A stretch of 64,000 nucleotides of DNA from Halocaridina rubra (GCA_037179515.1 JAXCGZ010007699.1:1-64000); one strand, 5' to 3'. Positions 33,686-52,996 are shown, numbered from the stretch's first letter. A program made the numbers and translations. The notes: generated by a model not told the origin, from the letters alone.

Positions 33686-35090
33686 GTGTGTGTGTGTGAT
33701 TACCTAATTGTGATTGCCTAATTGTGTTTACGGGAAAGAGCCCAAAGCTCGTATCTTCCCGTCTCCTGATCGCTTCCATTTTATACTTAGTGATACTTAT
33801 CATACCTGTCCTTAAAACTATGGATTGAGATAGCATTAACTACCTCCTCGCTTAGCGAATTCCAATTATCAACTACTCTTACACTGAAAAAGTATTTCCT
33901 TACATCCTGCAAAGAAGTTTTCTTACCAAGCTTCAAACTATGACCTCTAGTTCTAGAGCCAGCCATATCAAAATATCGATCCCTATCCACTCTATCATAA
34001 CCATGAAGGAATTTAAAGACTGTCACCATATCCCCCCTCACTCTTCTAGCTTTGAGTGATGGTAAGTCTAATTCCCTCAGCCTCTCATCATAACTGATAT
34101 TGCGTATTTCTGGCACCAGCTTCGTGGCATGTCTTTGAACTTTTTCAAGCTTAGCTATGTGCTTTTTCAAGTGCGGATTCCAAAAGGGGGCTGCATATTC
34201 GAGTTTTGGCCTCACATAGGTTACATAAATATTTCTGAACATTTCCTTGTCCATGTGCCTGAAGGCTACCCTTACATTTGATAAGAATGCATATGCTGCC
34301 CTTACTATGCCATATATATGTATTTCTGGAGACAAATCTGCCAGTATGTTTACTCCTAGATCTCTCTCATTTTCTGTCTCTTGAAGTTGTACTCCAGCCA
34401 CCGAGTAGTCAAGCTTGGGCCTTCTTGCACTTGTACCCATTCTCATTACCTTACATTTTGAAGTATTGAATTTCATTAGCCACTTTTCTGACCACTCATG
34501 CAGATTATTTAGATCCTCCTGAAGTTCTCTACCATTGTTCTCGTTTTTTACTTTCTTCACAATCTTTGCATCATCTGCAAACATATTTATGAATGAATTT
34601 ACACACTCTGGTAGGTCATTTACATATACAAGGAACAAAAGTGGCCCTAAAACTGAACCCTGTGGAACTCCACTACTAACTCTTCTCCATTCAGACACTG
34701 AGTGTCTTACTCTAACCCTCTGTTCCCTTCCTTCTAAGTAAGTTTTTATCCATTCCAAAACATTTCCACCTATTCTAGCCATTGATTGCAGCTTCCTAAT
34801 AAGTCTCCCATGTGGAACAGTGTCAAACGCTTTCTGGAAGTCTAGGAATATGCAATCTGCCCAGCCCTCTCTTTCCTGTAAGATTTGGCTTACCTCATCA
34901 TAAAATTCTAATAAGTTTGTTACTGTTGATCTACCTTCTCTGAAGCCATGTTGCCTCACTGACAAAAAGTTGAAGGATTCCAAGTGAAGAGAGATATGTT
35001 TCCTTAGTAGTTTCTCCATAACTTAGCAAACTATGCTGGTCAAGGAAACTGGTCTATAGTTCAGAGCCGTATCCCTCCTTCCCTTTTTGA
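33686..35090 (-). mobile_element. LINE family A copy 7, young, 5'-truncated, in a (TG)n tract
   Basis: The 3' end has the tail (GATTACCTAATTGTGATTGCC) and the hairpin block at 33732-33764, adjoining TGTGTGTGTG at 33687. The 5' truncation at about 35090 (after the FKKGR position) is followed by TGTGTGCGTGTGTGTATG. The copy thus lies inside a (TG)n microsatellite on both sides. It is close to copies 1, 9 and 10 and shares private changes with copy 10. Confidence 0.88.
33787..35019 (-). pseudogene. LINE A RT, 410-residue open frame (copy 7)
   Basis: The open frame runs from MEKLLRKHISLHLESFNFLS to DKYH and includes LDFQKAFDTVPH, GVPQGSVLGPLLFLVYVNDL, FADDAKIVKKV and the whole C-terminal domain. 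It is interrupted upstream by a TAA (Lys codon in copy 1, at about 35023). The endonuclease and ORF1 are absent through 5' truncation, so it cannot move by itself. Residues LQSMARIGG, PECVNSF and KLGKKTS are shared with copy 10 and differ from copies 1 and 9. Confidence 0.85.
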
Positions 35091-37589
35091 AGTGTGTGCG
35101 TGTGTGTATGTGTGCATGTTAACTCACTAAGTGAGAGCAATATGGTATGTGAAACTGCATGAAGGTTTTTCATGTTTTTATATATAGTTTAACTTGCTGA
35201 AAGCTAGCTTGAGGGTATGCTGGGAATAGGTCTTTGGTGGTTAAATATACTGTATTATTTTTTTTCACTGATGAAAAATAACACTATTTTGTTGATAAAT
35301 GCATAGTATATTTAAGATGCATAGCCTGCACATCTCTCAGGTCCTTGCCTAAACTCTTCAAATGGAAGAAACTCGCTATATGAGGAAATTCAACTGGGGC
35401 TATGAAGTCTGCACAGTAAACTTTTAAAAAGCTGTGAATAAAAAACTTTTCCTGAAACAAGAAATAATCGTGAGATCAAAAGCATTCTTAAAGGACAGCT
35501 GCCAATTATATTGCCACCAACACAACAACACTAAAGGAGAAGCATTATGGGCTCCATTTGGAAACAAGCCATTTCGAAGCGAACACCATATTTTATACGA
35601 TGACAGTGAAGGAAAATTTTTTCTCTCTTTAAAACAATAATAAATACAATCCGAATAATCAAAGGACGCAATTTGTGGATAGCAGAGCTACTACTTTAGT
35701 GATAGTGCTCTCAAGAAGCATCCCATTTTAACCTCCAGCATGCATATCTATAGCACATCATATGTTCGCCAATTTTAATTAAAAACCTGCGACTTTGATC
35801 AGGATGCTTCTGAGAAGACAAGAAAATGCAGCTTCCTCATTCCTTATGATACCAGAGCGAGAAGGTATCTAATGGAATACAATCTAGTAACCTTGGTGAT
35901 GGAGAACAACCCAGATTTAGAAGTAGCTGTGAACTAAGAACAGAATATTGTCTTTGAAGATTGTATAGACTCCAAGTCTGCCCTAGAATCAACACAAGGG
36001 ACCACAGTTAATGACTGTTGATAATAAAACAAAATAAAATAACATAGGAATTCCTTGTAGCAACATTCTTTACTGTATAAAACTGAGTTAAGTACAGAAG
36101 TCTTTATCCATAATCATAATTGAAAGAAGGAATAAAAAGATGTCAACAACTCTTGAGAGACATCATCTGTAATTACTTCAACATCATCAGTAAATACTAA
36201 GAAGGAATCAGTAAGCTTTATGCACATTGCAAGTGCAGAGAACATGGAGTATATAACAAGATCCAAGCAGAAAAGCATTCTAAGGGAGAATGGGGAAAAG
36301 AGAGTATAGGACCCAAACTGAAGCATAGATGGTTCCAAAGGGAATATCCTCCCTCGCGTCTTCTATACTGATACTTCTTTCCAGACTGGATTGGATCAGA
36401 TGTGAATAAGGCTTGAAGATATATTGACGAGTACAAAGGTCAGAATTCTACGATAGAGGAAATCATGAATTTACTGTGCAAGAATAGGATAGTAGTAATG
36501 TATAGTCTCCTCAACCACAGGCAAAGTAGCATCTGCTTATAATCTACATAGACAACCAGGTTTTCCTAACTGTGTCAGATATCACAATACCACAAACAAG
36601 CCTACTGTTGATAAGGCCTTATAGAATGTTACTAACCCCTGTCAGAACTGCAAGACACATGAAGAAATACACTGTAATTTAGATGCTGATAACACCTGAC
36701 AAATAACGCATGATTATGATACTACCATAAGAAAAGAGTATGCAATATGTAATCCAATAACTTTGTGAGTAGTCTGCATCCTATTGTGAAACAATACTTG
36801 TACACATTGCCTTGTTAAGTATTAGATACATTATTTCTTATTATCAATGCAAACACCTTTCTTCTTAGATCCAACTGCATGCAAGCAAGATATGCATCAT
36901 GAGTATTTGCCTTTGTGAAATACAAAATTAGTCAGCAAATTTAGTAGATTAAAGCATATTACCCAAGAAAAAAATTATCTAGATAAACAAAGAAAAAATG
37001 GAATTGAATATTGTCTCCATGTGAGAAATGATATTGACATAGCTTACAATTCACATTACTCTCAGATTTCTCCTTTCTTCTTACACTCTAACTTTGAGGA
37101 AAGTACTGCAAATGTTTTCATTTAAGTTAGTCTCTGTAACTATTACTATATCTACCTTTGCCCCAAGTATTCTCCTCTTGAATTCCATTGTATTATAGTC
37201 ATCTACCATATTAATATTTGAGGATAGTGTCCATGTTTATACAACCCGTTTAGTTTGCTTCCCTACCTCGATGTATCCTTTAATACTTCCTTCATAATAT
37301 AAGTTATGTAAGTTAATATTTTTTTTTGTATTCATATGTATTCCTCAACTTCATGAGTGTTACTAATGTTCTTTGCACCACACACTACTCCCAGCTTCCC
37401 GACGTGATATGAATCCCTAGCCTCAATATTGTCCTGTCTTTCCTACTATGTTGACTCTTGATATAAGTATATTCCTGACATTATTTCATATTTCTTTTAG
37501 CAAATACCTGTTTGATCAAAACTAATATTATCAGCCATAACTTTCTTGCATTTATCTACAATAGCTTCCCTGTATATTCCCATAATTAT
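35091..37589. other. Intron c-d, no recognisable feature
   Basis: 2.5 kb of mostly unique AT-rich sequence. Open frames here (35434-35640, 36114-36436) are short and show no known motif. It may hide decayed repeats. Confidence 0.5.
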
Positions 37590-38250
37590 TTTTACCTAAT
37601 TGTATTCACAAGAAGAAGCCTTATGCTTCCGGTCGTTTGTGGTTTCATTTTTTATTCACTGGCAGTTATTTTATGATGAATGCAATTAGCATTTATTGTT
37701 CCTTGCATGACAAATGCCAGTTATAATTTGTGCTTATGCTACATTAATACTTTAATATATTCTGCAAAGAAAGTTTCCTTAACGCTTTAAACTCTGCCCT
37801 TTGTTCTAGAGTCACCCTCATCAAATTATTCCTTCTTATAATCTTGTATAAAAATTAATAAGTTTAACATCTCTGTCACCAACTTTGTAGCTTATCTTTA
37901 AAGTTTTTACAAGTAGTGAATCTGATTTTTTTGTAAGCCATATAAGTAATTTTGAATATTTCTTTTTTCATATATGTACCTTTTATATGCATTTCTGGAG
38001 ATATATTTGTTAAAACTTGCATTTCAGACTGTTTACATCATCTCCCTTACATTCACATAAGTTTCAGTCATTTTTTTCCCCTATTTATTATAAAGCTGAA
38101 TTTTGCATTTTTCATAAGAGAGTTCTCTGTTAGTTCTCTTTTGTATTACTTAATTTCTACATACCCGTTTTCTTTTCCTTATAAAAAAAAATAAGAAAAA
38201 AAGTATTTCCGTTTGGATGTCTATTGGTGCTATGCATTTTAAAAATCGTG
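37590..38250 (-). mobile_element. Very old LINE family A remnant
   Basis: Antisense landmarks in order: TTTTTACCTAATTGT tail, TTCTGCAAAGAAAGTTTCCTTA, CTTTGTTCTAGAGTCACC and TATATGCATTTCTGGAGATA. They match the C-terminal part of LINE A at low identity. The end point is uncertain. Confidence 0.55.
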
Positions 38251-38443
38251 TGCCCAGACTTTCAGCATACACTTCTTTACCATGTTGTGCCCTTAACTTG
38301 ACCAGAGAAGAGATTTCTCGCTCTTGAAATCATACTGCTTTATGAATAGAAAAAAATGCTCCAGTGTATCATATATATTTATTTTCCCTTAGTGACACAT
38401 TAAGAAATGGTGATTGTTATACCTTTGTTTATGTATTTGGCAG

Positions 38444-38536
38444 ATAACTCAGATTGTGGTTGGATCTACATCATCCTCAGTTGTGATGCAGTCTGGTCTT
38501 AATCATCTTTATCAAGTCCCAACGAATAATTCTCAG
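38444..38536 (+). CDS. Host gene exon d
   Basis: This exon has 93 nt, 31 codons, phase 0 at both ends. The acceptor is TATTTGGCAG. The donor GTTGGG is weaker than those of the other exons, which might allow skipping. It codes ITQIVVGSTSSSVVMQSGLN, then HLYQVPTNNSQ, a Ser/Thr/Gln-rich linker. It is preceded by the 22-kb transposon-laden intron. Its place in the gene is supported by phase agreement with exons c and e, not by homology. Confidence 0.65.
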
Positions 38537-38679
38537 GTTGGGAAGCTGCATTCTTCTCTTATCTTTTATCATTCCTTAAATTTATATTATTAATGATTAG
38601 TGGTCATCATGAGTGACTGGCAATTTTTAATAAAATTATGCTTAGAAGAGAGTCCAGTTATGTAATTTTTACCATGAAG

Positions 38680-38835
38680 GAATTTAATAATAGTTACCAT
38701 ATCATCCGGAGCCCTTTCCGTTCCGAATGATGGTATGTCCAACTCCTTCAGCCTCTCTAGATTTTTCCAAACTAATATATATCATCAAGCATGTGCACAT
38801 TGTTTGAAGTTAAATATCTAAGCTTTCCATATGAT
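38680..38835 (-). mobile_element. LINE family A fragment
   Basis: ACCATGAAGGAATTTAATAATAG, then ACCATATC..., GAATGATGGTATGTCCAA and TTCAGCCTCTCT, match the antisense of the C-terminal RDM/LPS region of LINE A ORF2. About 150 bp. Confidence 0.65.
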
Positions 38836-38847
38836 CCGCATATTTTT

Positions 38848-39037
38848 GCTAAAGTAGAACGGTAGTGTCCGCGACTTTGAGGCGTCAGGTCGAAGGTTCG
38901 CACCCCGTCACGGTCTGAGGTTAGCAAGGGCATGCACTCAGGGTAATGATTACATGTGTCAAACAATCCTCACAAGAAGGCAACCGCCCTAGCCCTTGGT
39001 AGAAAATTGAGTCCATGACGTAAAGCCGGAAAAAGAA
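38848..39037 (+). mobile_element. tRNA-derived SINE, copy 1
   Basis: It shares with copy 2 the blocks CGACTTTGAGGCGTCAGGTCG, ATTAGCAAGGGCATGCACTC/GTTAGCAAGGGCATGCACTC and GCCCTAGCCCTTGGT. The pol III box B is GGTTCGCACC (38895-38904). The box A end is eroded. It runs into AAGCCGGAAAAAGAAATT at the 3' side, where copy 2 instead ends in (ATT)n. Confidence 0.75.
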
Positions 39038-39284
39038 ATTATATCTGTTGGCTGACAGAATATGTAATTTCTTAAGGGAGACTCAGTGAGAAAATGTCCC
39101 TGTATAGCTCTTAGATGCGTTTTTGCTTGGGCATAGTAGTAGATACACATAACTTAATATATATGATACTTTGATATTGCAAAAAAAAAAAAAATAAGTA
39201 AAAAGTAATCATATAGCCTAATTATTAATATTATCATTATTATTACTTTTATTATTATTATTCTTATCATTATTATTATCATTA

Positions 39285-39659
<375 letters not shown>

Positions 39660-41473
39660 TGTGGGGAAGATGTTGGTAAGTTTTTGTTTAACTAAGGGAC
39701 TCAGTTTCTGAACTCGGTTAGGAGTTCACAAGCATCCAAGGCTAATCTTAACTTGCACACCCTCCGAATACCCCACTTGGTTAAATGAAACTCAGAATTA
39801 AACTTTCTTTTAATATTGAAAATGCAAGGACACAATAAAAAAATGAATTAATTTAGGAGAACTGGAACAAATTCAAAAATTTAAATATATGGAATGCAGC
39901 CTCGAATCCCGGAGGTGGTGAGCACGATTTCGATTCCCGGCACCACAGACGGATGCCAAGACTTTGACCTCAACTCGACGATTAACTCTGTCACACAGGC
40001 AGAGTAGAATAGAGGACACTGCAATTGCAGAAACAGAAACGACACATCGTTAATAATGGGAAAACTGAAGGCACGAGCACACAAATAATGAGTTTCCAAT
40101 AGTATTCTACTAAATGAAAATATATTGGTTAGTCATAGCTAACCATAAATATTTACGCTACCATAAGAGCAAACAAAATCATTAATTATTTACAAGCATT
40201 AGTGTAAAACAATTTATTCATAATAAATGAAGAATCTACGAGATAAATATGTATTCATTAAACTGTGGTTAACAAGAAATGTTTACAATGCCAAAATGGC
40301 AAAAAATCTTATGAATTATTTGCAATTTATAGCGCAAAGCACTTTATTTACGAGAATTGACGTAAAACACTTTATTTATGATAATGGAAAAGGGATGAAA
40401 TGAAATTAGAATCTGTTAGAGGAAGGGCAAGTTTTTACGTGGTAATGAACAATCGTCTGAGGGCGAAATTTTACCTGGACACCCGCATATAAAGATATTT
40501 CTTATCAGTGTATATAAGTGGTTATATCTATGCCTAGGACTTAAATTACGAGCTAGGTAATCTACAAATGTTCGTTTGTATGGGAATGGAACTGAGAAAA
40601 ATTACGTAGGATTTGTCCAGTAACAAATTCGACTAGTTTCTCAAATTCCTAGTTTGCTTGACCAACGACCTTTACCTTCAACTATCTTTCACCTTATTTG
40701 TGCCCTTAATCTTGCTCCCACAAAAGAAGTTTAGAGTCAGCGTGAGTGCTGAGGCGAGATCTTGCCTTTGTGATGTTTGGCCGCCAATTGAGAGACATCG
40801 TCATTCGGCCAGCCTGTAGGGTTTATCGAGAGCAGTAATTTATCCCCCATTTTTTTTTACCATATTGGTGGTCCCTGGCAGGCAATTATGGCAGAGATGC
40901 AAGGGAGAGATATTATATTAGGTGCAACAAGCAGAGGCAATCAAAAGAAACAAGAAATAATTATGGGTAAAATAGGTTACTGGTTCTTTGCGTTCCAGGA
41001 GGAGGAATTTTAATATTCAAATAGTAAAGAAGCTGCTGAAATAAATCTAGACAGGCTATTGACATATCAGCGAGGTCAAATTTATAACGAAATTTATCAG
41101 CAAAAGCAATTTTTATAATATAACATAATTTACCATCAAAAGCAGTTTTATAGGAAAATTGCGTAAGCAGCGTATCTAACAGACTCGCTAAGATTACGGC
41201 ATCATACATGAGAGAAAAGTAGAGAACAGTGAAATAGGAGGGAGATTTTTATATTGGGATCATTCTTTCTACACGTACAAGAATATTAAACAATATATAT
41301 TCAAAATTTGCTATATATTGAAATATAAATTGCAAATAATCATAATCTGCAAAATGCAAGAGGTAAGATTTTTATTTTTAGTAAGAATAGACAAGACAGT
41401 TACAAATTCACTAAATAACTAATAAGGCACCTGTAATGACCTTTGGTGACTTGAAGCGGAACACTCTGTTTCA
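39660..41473 (-). mobile_element. Solo LTR of the Gmr1-like Gypsy element
   Basis: 1,814 bp. On the plus strand it begins TGTGGGG and ends TGTTTCA. It is collinear with 6564-7861 plus 11361-12122. The flanks GTAGT (39655-39659) and GTAAT (41474-41478) match at four of five bases, a possible target duplication. No internal coding is present, as expected after recombination between two LTRs. Confidence 0.75.
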
Positions 41474-42352
<879 letters not shown>

Positions 42353-42508
42353 ATTACTTCCATGGCCTCTGCCCCATCTTTACATCAAGAGAAGATGGGT
42401 CGATTGAGTGTCCGTCGTACTTCAGCAGTGACACATAGAAGTCTTGAAGACCAATATGGAGCTGTTATTTCTGCCAACCTAGAAGCCCTCTCCAACATGC
42501 TGGACCAG
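42353..42508 (+). CDS. Host gene exon e (helical segment before the pseudokinase-like part)
   Basis: This exon has 156 nt, 52 codons, phase 0 at both ends. The acceptor is CATTTCTTCAG and the donor GTATGA. It begins ITSMASAPSLHQEKMGRLSV, followed by RRTSAVTHRSLEDQ and YGAVISANLEALSNMLDQ. The first half is a basic Ser/Thr linker (RRTSA is a basophilic kinase-type site). The second half should form an amphipathic helix. PEAK1-type proteins have helices just before their pseudokinase fold; the match is by position and character and is not proven. Confidence 0.78.
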
Positions 42509-43078
42509 GTATGACAGAGGAAGATTTTCTTGAAGCTCCAAGGGTTTTGGCTTTAATAGAACATAAGTAAAGTGTCAAATAGACATATAATTATAGTCAG
42601 AGTGTTTTTGAGACTTGTATAACAACGACACTATTAAAGAGTATAGTTTATAGTATTGTCCAAGAATATTTTATAACTAAGGACACTGAAGGTATAGAAT
42701 TTTTAGCGCTCCTTGTTTTAAATACCGAGGGGTTCAGGAAAAACTTTAGTGGAGAGAGAGTTGTATCTACCATGCCAGGATCCACTTCCTCCTAGATAAT
42801 GAGTTTACTCAGATTCCTTAATTTTTTTTAGTACTGTATAAGTAAATAGTCAAACAGACAAAAAGAGCAGAGATACAAACTCTCTAGGTTTTTAAACATT
42901 TTTGTTTTCTCTTAGAGAATTATAATATTTCCTGAGTATCAATTGAGGCAGTCATCTCTTATTCTCAGCTAAAATGGTACTCAAGTTTTTCTAAAGCTTT
43001 TCTTTTGAGGTAAGAAAAACTGAATGTGCATTGCATATATTTTTAAATAAAAGTTTCCATTGAGTTTGCAAATCTGGA

Positions 43079-43080
<2 letters not shown>
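42509..43080 (+). other. Host gene intron e-f, proximal part
   Basis: About 570 bp of intron with no recognisable element. It leads into the (TA)n/palindrome cluster. Confidence 0.6.
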
Positions 43081-43167
<87 letters not shown>

Positions 43168-43168
43168 A

Positions 43169-43594
<426 letters not shown>

Positions 43595-43620
43595 GTTAAT
43601 TTCTTTAATGGTTTTTCCTA

Positions 43621-48472
<4,852 letters not shown>

Positions 48473-48752
48473 TTATCCAGTAACAGCTGTCCATCTGGGT
48501 ATGAGGACGTAAACCGTCAGGTTAAGCAGTGGAAAGATGTGTCAGTTGCTGAAGATATATTCATAGGTGCTGGACAGAGGTTATTTTATGCTGGAGTTGC
48601 ATGTGGAAAGGAGATTACATTAATGATAACCCCTGAAACCAAAGTAGATGCACACCATCTCCTGATGCACATGCCAATAGTCACCTTTAGGGATCAAATT
48701 CCCTCCCATTTATTATCCCACACAACCATAGTCACAGGGAAAACTTCTCCTG
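48473..48752 (+). CDS. Host gene exon f (start of folded, pseudokinase-like region)
   Basis: This exon has 280 nt, phase 0 in and phase 1 out. The acceptor is CTTCTTTCAG and the donor GTGAGT. It codes LSSNSCPSGYEDVNRQVKQW, KDVSVAEDIFIGAGQRLFYA, GVACGKEITLMITPE, and then a helical stretch HHLLMHMPIVTFRDQIPSHL. It is the only exon with clear folded-protein character: alternating hydrophobic strands and then a helix. The order W-x-D, G-x-x-x-F-Y, strand, helix is what I would expect at the start of a PEAK1/PRAG1-like pseudokinase N-lobe. The usual VAIK lysine is replaced by the ITLMITPE strand. Later exons, which would settle the family, are not found in the window. Confidence 0.8.
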
Positions 48753-49402
48753 GTGAGTTCCTATGAATAGATAACTTTTGTGATTCTTAGGTGTAAAATT
48801 ATATTCATTGTGAAGTAGTAAATTTAGTTGATCATTCCAGAAATGTAAAAGCTTTCTGTTGAAATGAATGTTTTTCAATTTATTTTAAGATTCAGGCATT
48901 CTAACTTTACAGGAAAATATTGCTGATTCATGAGTTGCATTAAAACTAATAACCCCAATTAATTTAAAACTTATTTCATATTTTTTCCACATTTCCTTGC
49001 TAGCTGTTTTTTAAGTAATTTTTTGTTTGTTCTGCTCAAATTTATATTTGAATTTTACCGTATATGCATGCCTGTGTTCTAGATTGTTCTTACTTGTCAG
49101 TTTTAGTATTTTAAAAAGTGTGAGTACAAATATTGTTACATATATTTACTCAAGGCGTATTCTGCCTTTGTCATAACATCAATGGAGATCCTGAGGCTCT
49201 GGGAAAGTTAGGAGACCCTTACTGATATACCAAGTCTACGGATTCAGAATATGAATATAGAATCTGTTTGCAGAGAAGATAATGCCATTCTTTTCCTCAA
49301 TAGAGTGGTTACTTTTTCTTACAATGTCCAAAAATGAGATGCAGTAATTGTGGGCAGAAGAATCAAGATACATATGTGTGAGATAGATTATATTTCCACA
49401 CC
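48753..49402 (+). other. Sequence after exon f, presumed intron
   Basis: AT-rich, with no exon entering in phase 1 recognised and no repeat family. Confidence 0.5.
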
Positions 49403-51175
49403 ATTTTTTTATGAGTGTGACACTGGGACAGGCAAGAAAATTGTCCTCATAATCCCTGGCACTAAGAAAACATTAAAACGAAGAAAAAGTAGAAGCTTAT
49501 GAACAAGACAGAAATAAGGGAATGATACACGAAAGGAAAAGGACAGGTTGCAAGAATAGTCGAAGAACTGAGGACCTAAAGATATGGCAGGATTAGGCCC
49601 TGAGATGATGATAAATCCGCTTTTTGAAGGAGGATAAGGTAAAAGAATTAGGAAGGACAAAAGGAGGAAGAGAGTTCCAGAGTCTGGAAATGGGTGGGAA
49701 GAACAGTTGCTGCATCAACCAATTCGTGAGCTACAAATCTCCACACAGTACCTGTGATATGAGGCCACTTGGCAAGTGTTATGCAGTCTCGGCACTGGTT
49801 GAGGAATACAGCTCACCAGCTCATCAAAGCAGCAATGAAACTAGTAGCAATTGACAAGCGAGAGTGATTATACCTTAGGGCAAAGTGAAAAGGAACACAT
49901 TAAAAATAAGAGAAGGGTATTTGATGAGCTTGATTGCCGTAGATTCAGTCCTATCAAGGAGATAAGTATATGAAGAAGCACCCTAGATGTGCGAGCAGTA
50001 TTCTAAGCAGGAACAGATAAGACCTTTATAGATTTTAAGTAGCTGGAAAGAGGAAAAGTATTGACGAAAACAAAAAGGAACCCCCAATTTTGGATGCAGA
50101 TTTAGAAATTTGGATTATCTGACTTCCCAAACACAAATAAAAGGCTATCTGGATTTCTGTTATGTTAATAGAATTAAGAGTGTAAATTTCGTTAGTTCCG
50201 AAGACAATGGGGCTATCAGGTGGAGAAGAAGATAGAGAGATAGCCAGAAACTGTGTCATGGAGGCATTAGATTATGAGTACTCAACTCATATACTCTCTG
50301 CAAATCAACGTGAGAGCAGAAGAAAGAGTGATATGAGAGTGATTATGAGTAGCAGATGAAGGTTGTGAAAAGAAGGCAGAGGAAAAATGAAAAGCTGAAT
50401 CGTCGCACAAAGCTTGTAGAAGAGAGGAGGATGGAGACTGAAGATCTTTAATGAAGAGAAAGATCAGAGTAGGAGAAAAACAGAGCTCTGTGGAACACCA
50501 CTAGTAACTGGGAATGACCTGGATGTTGCACCGGCAACAACCACAGATATCAAGCGGTCAGAAAGAAAACTGGAGCTCAGGGAACAGAGAGGAGGGATAG
50601 AGGCCACAAGCAGAGCCTTGTGCCAGAATCTGTCAAAAACTTAGAGATATCAAGGGCGATGACAGAGGATTCCCCATAGTTCCTCAGAGAAGATGATCAC
50701 ACAAGAGTAAGATAAGACAGGAGGTCACCACTGGATCTTGCTTTTAGGAAGCTGTTATGATTATAAGATATAAGTGAGTTAAATTCAAGATGTTGCAAGA
50801 CGTGATAATTCAGCAAAGTTTCAAATACTTTAGCGATAGCAGAGGTTAGGGCAATAGTTTGGTAGATGAAAAGAATAAAGTGGTCACCCTTCTTAGGAAT
50901 AGGTGGAGCTAGAGCATGCTTCCAAGATGAATTATATACACTGAGTGAGAGAATGAGGCAAAAAAGACTTCAAAATATAGGAGCCAATTCATCTGCAAGC
51001 TCATTAAGGAACATTACAGGGATACCATCAGGTTTGGATACCTTGTTCATCTTTAGAGAGCAAAGAACCTTATGGTATCGGGTTAGAGAGGAGTTAAGTA
51101 CAAGGAACAAGTGCGCTGGAATTTTTTTACGGAAGAGTTGACAGAAAAATGAGAGTTAAAGAGAGTGGCATTGTA

Positions 51176-52996
51176 CTTACCTAATTGTAATTACCTAATT
51201 TTACTTACGGAAAAGAACCCTATGCTCATTACTCTCCGTCTCCTGGTCGGTTCCATTTCTGTGCTCAGAGATACTTATCATATATGCCTGTAATTGAGTT
51301 AGCATTAACTAATTCCTCGTTTAGCAAATTCCAATCATCAACGATTCATACACTGAAAAATACTTCCTTAGATCCTGCAAAGAAGTTCTCTAATGAATCT
51401 GCACTCTATGACCTCTAATTCTAGAGCCAGCCATGTCTAAATATCGATTTCTATTCACTTTGTTAAAACCATCAAGGAAATTAAAAACCGTCACCATATC
51501 CCCTTCATTCTCCTAACCTCGAGTGATGGTAAGTCTAATTCCCTCCACCTCTTCTCATAACTGAGATTGCATATTTGTAGCACCAGGTTCATGCCACGTC
51601 TTTAAACTTTTTCCAGCTTATTTATATGCTTATTTAAGAATGGATTATTAAAGGGGCTGCATATTCAAGCTTTGGCCTTACATAAGTTACATATATATTT
51701 CTGAATATTTCCTTGTCTATGTGTCTGAAGGCTAAGAAAGCATATGCTGCCCTTACTATGGCATTTATGTACAATTTCGGAGACAAAGCTGCAAATATGT
51801 TTACTCCTAGATCGTTCTCATTCTCCGTCTCTTGAAATTCTCCACCTGATATTGAGTATCCAGTCTTGGGCATTCTTGCACTTGTACCCATTCTCATTTC
51901 CTTAATGAAGTATTGAATTTCATTAGCCACTTTTCTGACCGCTTATGCAGGATATATAGGTCTTCCTGAAGTTCTCTACCATTGTTCTCGTCTCTTACTT
52001 TTTTCACGGTCTTTGCATCATCTGCACACATATTCAAGAATGAATTTACAGACTCTGATAGGTCATTTATATGTACAAGGAACAAAAGCGGCCCTAATAC
52101 TGAACCCTATGGAACCCTACCGCTAACCTTCCTCCAGTCATACATTGTCTTACTCTAATCTTCTGTTCCCTTCATTCTAAGTAAGTTTTTATCCATTCCA
52201 AGACATTTAAGTTGATATATGAACATTAAGTGGTTCTTTAACAAGCTGGTTGGCCAATTACGTACTTGGCTGTTAGCTAGCGCAATCTAATAATAGCTGA
52301 CGACCAGTTCGGCTGTTGGAGCCTTAAAACAATAGATAGTATTATGATCAAGCCAGTTAGTGAATGGGGTAGTTTGTGGAGAACAGCAAAAGATAAATTC
52401 TCTTAATGAATAATACAATACTATATGGTTAGTCGCGTATCAGCCTCGGACCCTGTTATTCATGCATCAGCTTCGTGCCTTCTCAGTCGTGTATCAACTG
52501 TAGTCGTGACTCAGCCTCATACCCCGTTAGTCATGCAATAGCTTTGTGCCCTCTTAGCCCTGCAAGTCTAGTGTCTATTCCATTTGCCCAGGGATAGTCT
52601 CTTGTAAATATGAATCTATATTCAAGTGTATTGTCTCTTGTGAATGTATATGAATATATTTTCTCGTAATAGATTTTAAGGCCAGAACCGAATGTTCCCT
52701 TTAAGAACCTATATCAACAATTTCCACCTATTCTCGGCATTACCTGCAGCTTCTTAATAAGCCTCTCACGTGGGACTGTATTAATTGCCTTTTGAAAATC
52801 TATGAATATGCAATCTGGCCAGCCCTCTCTTGCCTGTAAGATCCGGCTTACCTCATCATTAAATTCTAATAAGTTTGTTATTGTTGATGTGCCTTCTCTG
52901 AAGCCATGTTATCGTTGAAGGATTGAAATTGAAGAAAGCTATGTTTTCTTTGTAGTTTCTCCATAACTTCACAAACTATGCTGGTCTAGGAAACAG
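51176..52996 (-). mobile_element. LINE family A copy 8, inside LINE B copy 2
   Basis: The 3' tail (CTTACCTAATTGTAATTACC) and a diverged hairpin block are at 51180-51245. Remnant frames 51930-51634 and 52085-51894 code LGVNIFAALSPKLYINAIVR and FLVHINDLSESVNSFLNMCA-type RT sequence. The 5' part resumes at 52724 after a solo LTR and ends near 52996 at the SLTSIVCEVMEKL position. Decayed but clearly antisense LINE A. Confidence 0.8.
52209..52719. mobile_element. Solo LTR (~511 bp) inside LINE A copy 8
   Basis: It starts AAGTTGATATATGAAC and ends AACCTATATCAACA, with inverted TTGATATA/TATATCAA ends, and is flanked by ATTT on both sides (52205-52208 and 52720-52723). The flanking LINE sequence is continuous once it is removed. 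It has no coding. The TGTT...AACA-type ends suggest an LTR; a MITE is the alternative. Confidence 0.6.

Noticed and set aside
35434..35640. A 68-residue plus-strand frame in the large intron
   Set aside because: No recognisable motif, no splice support, and flanks full of stops.
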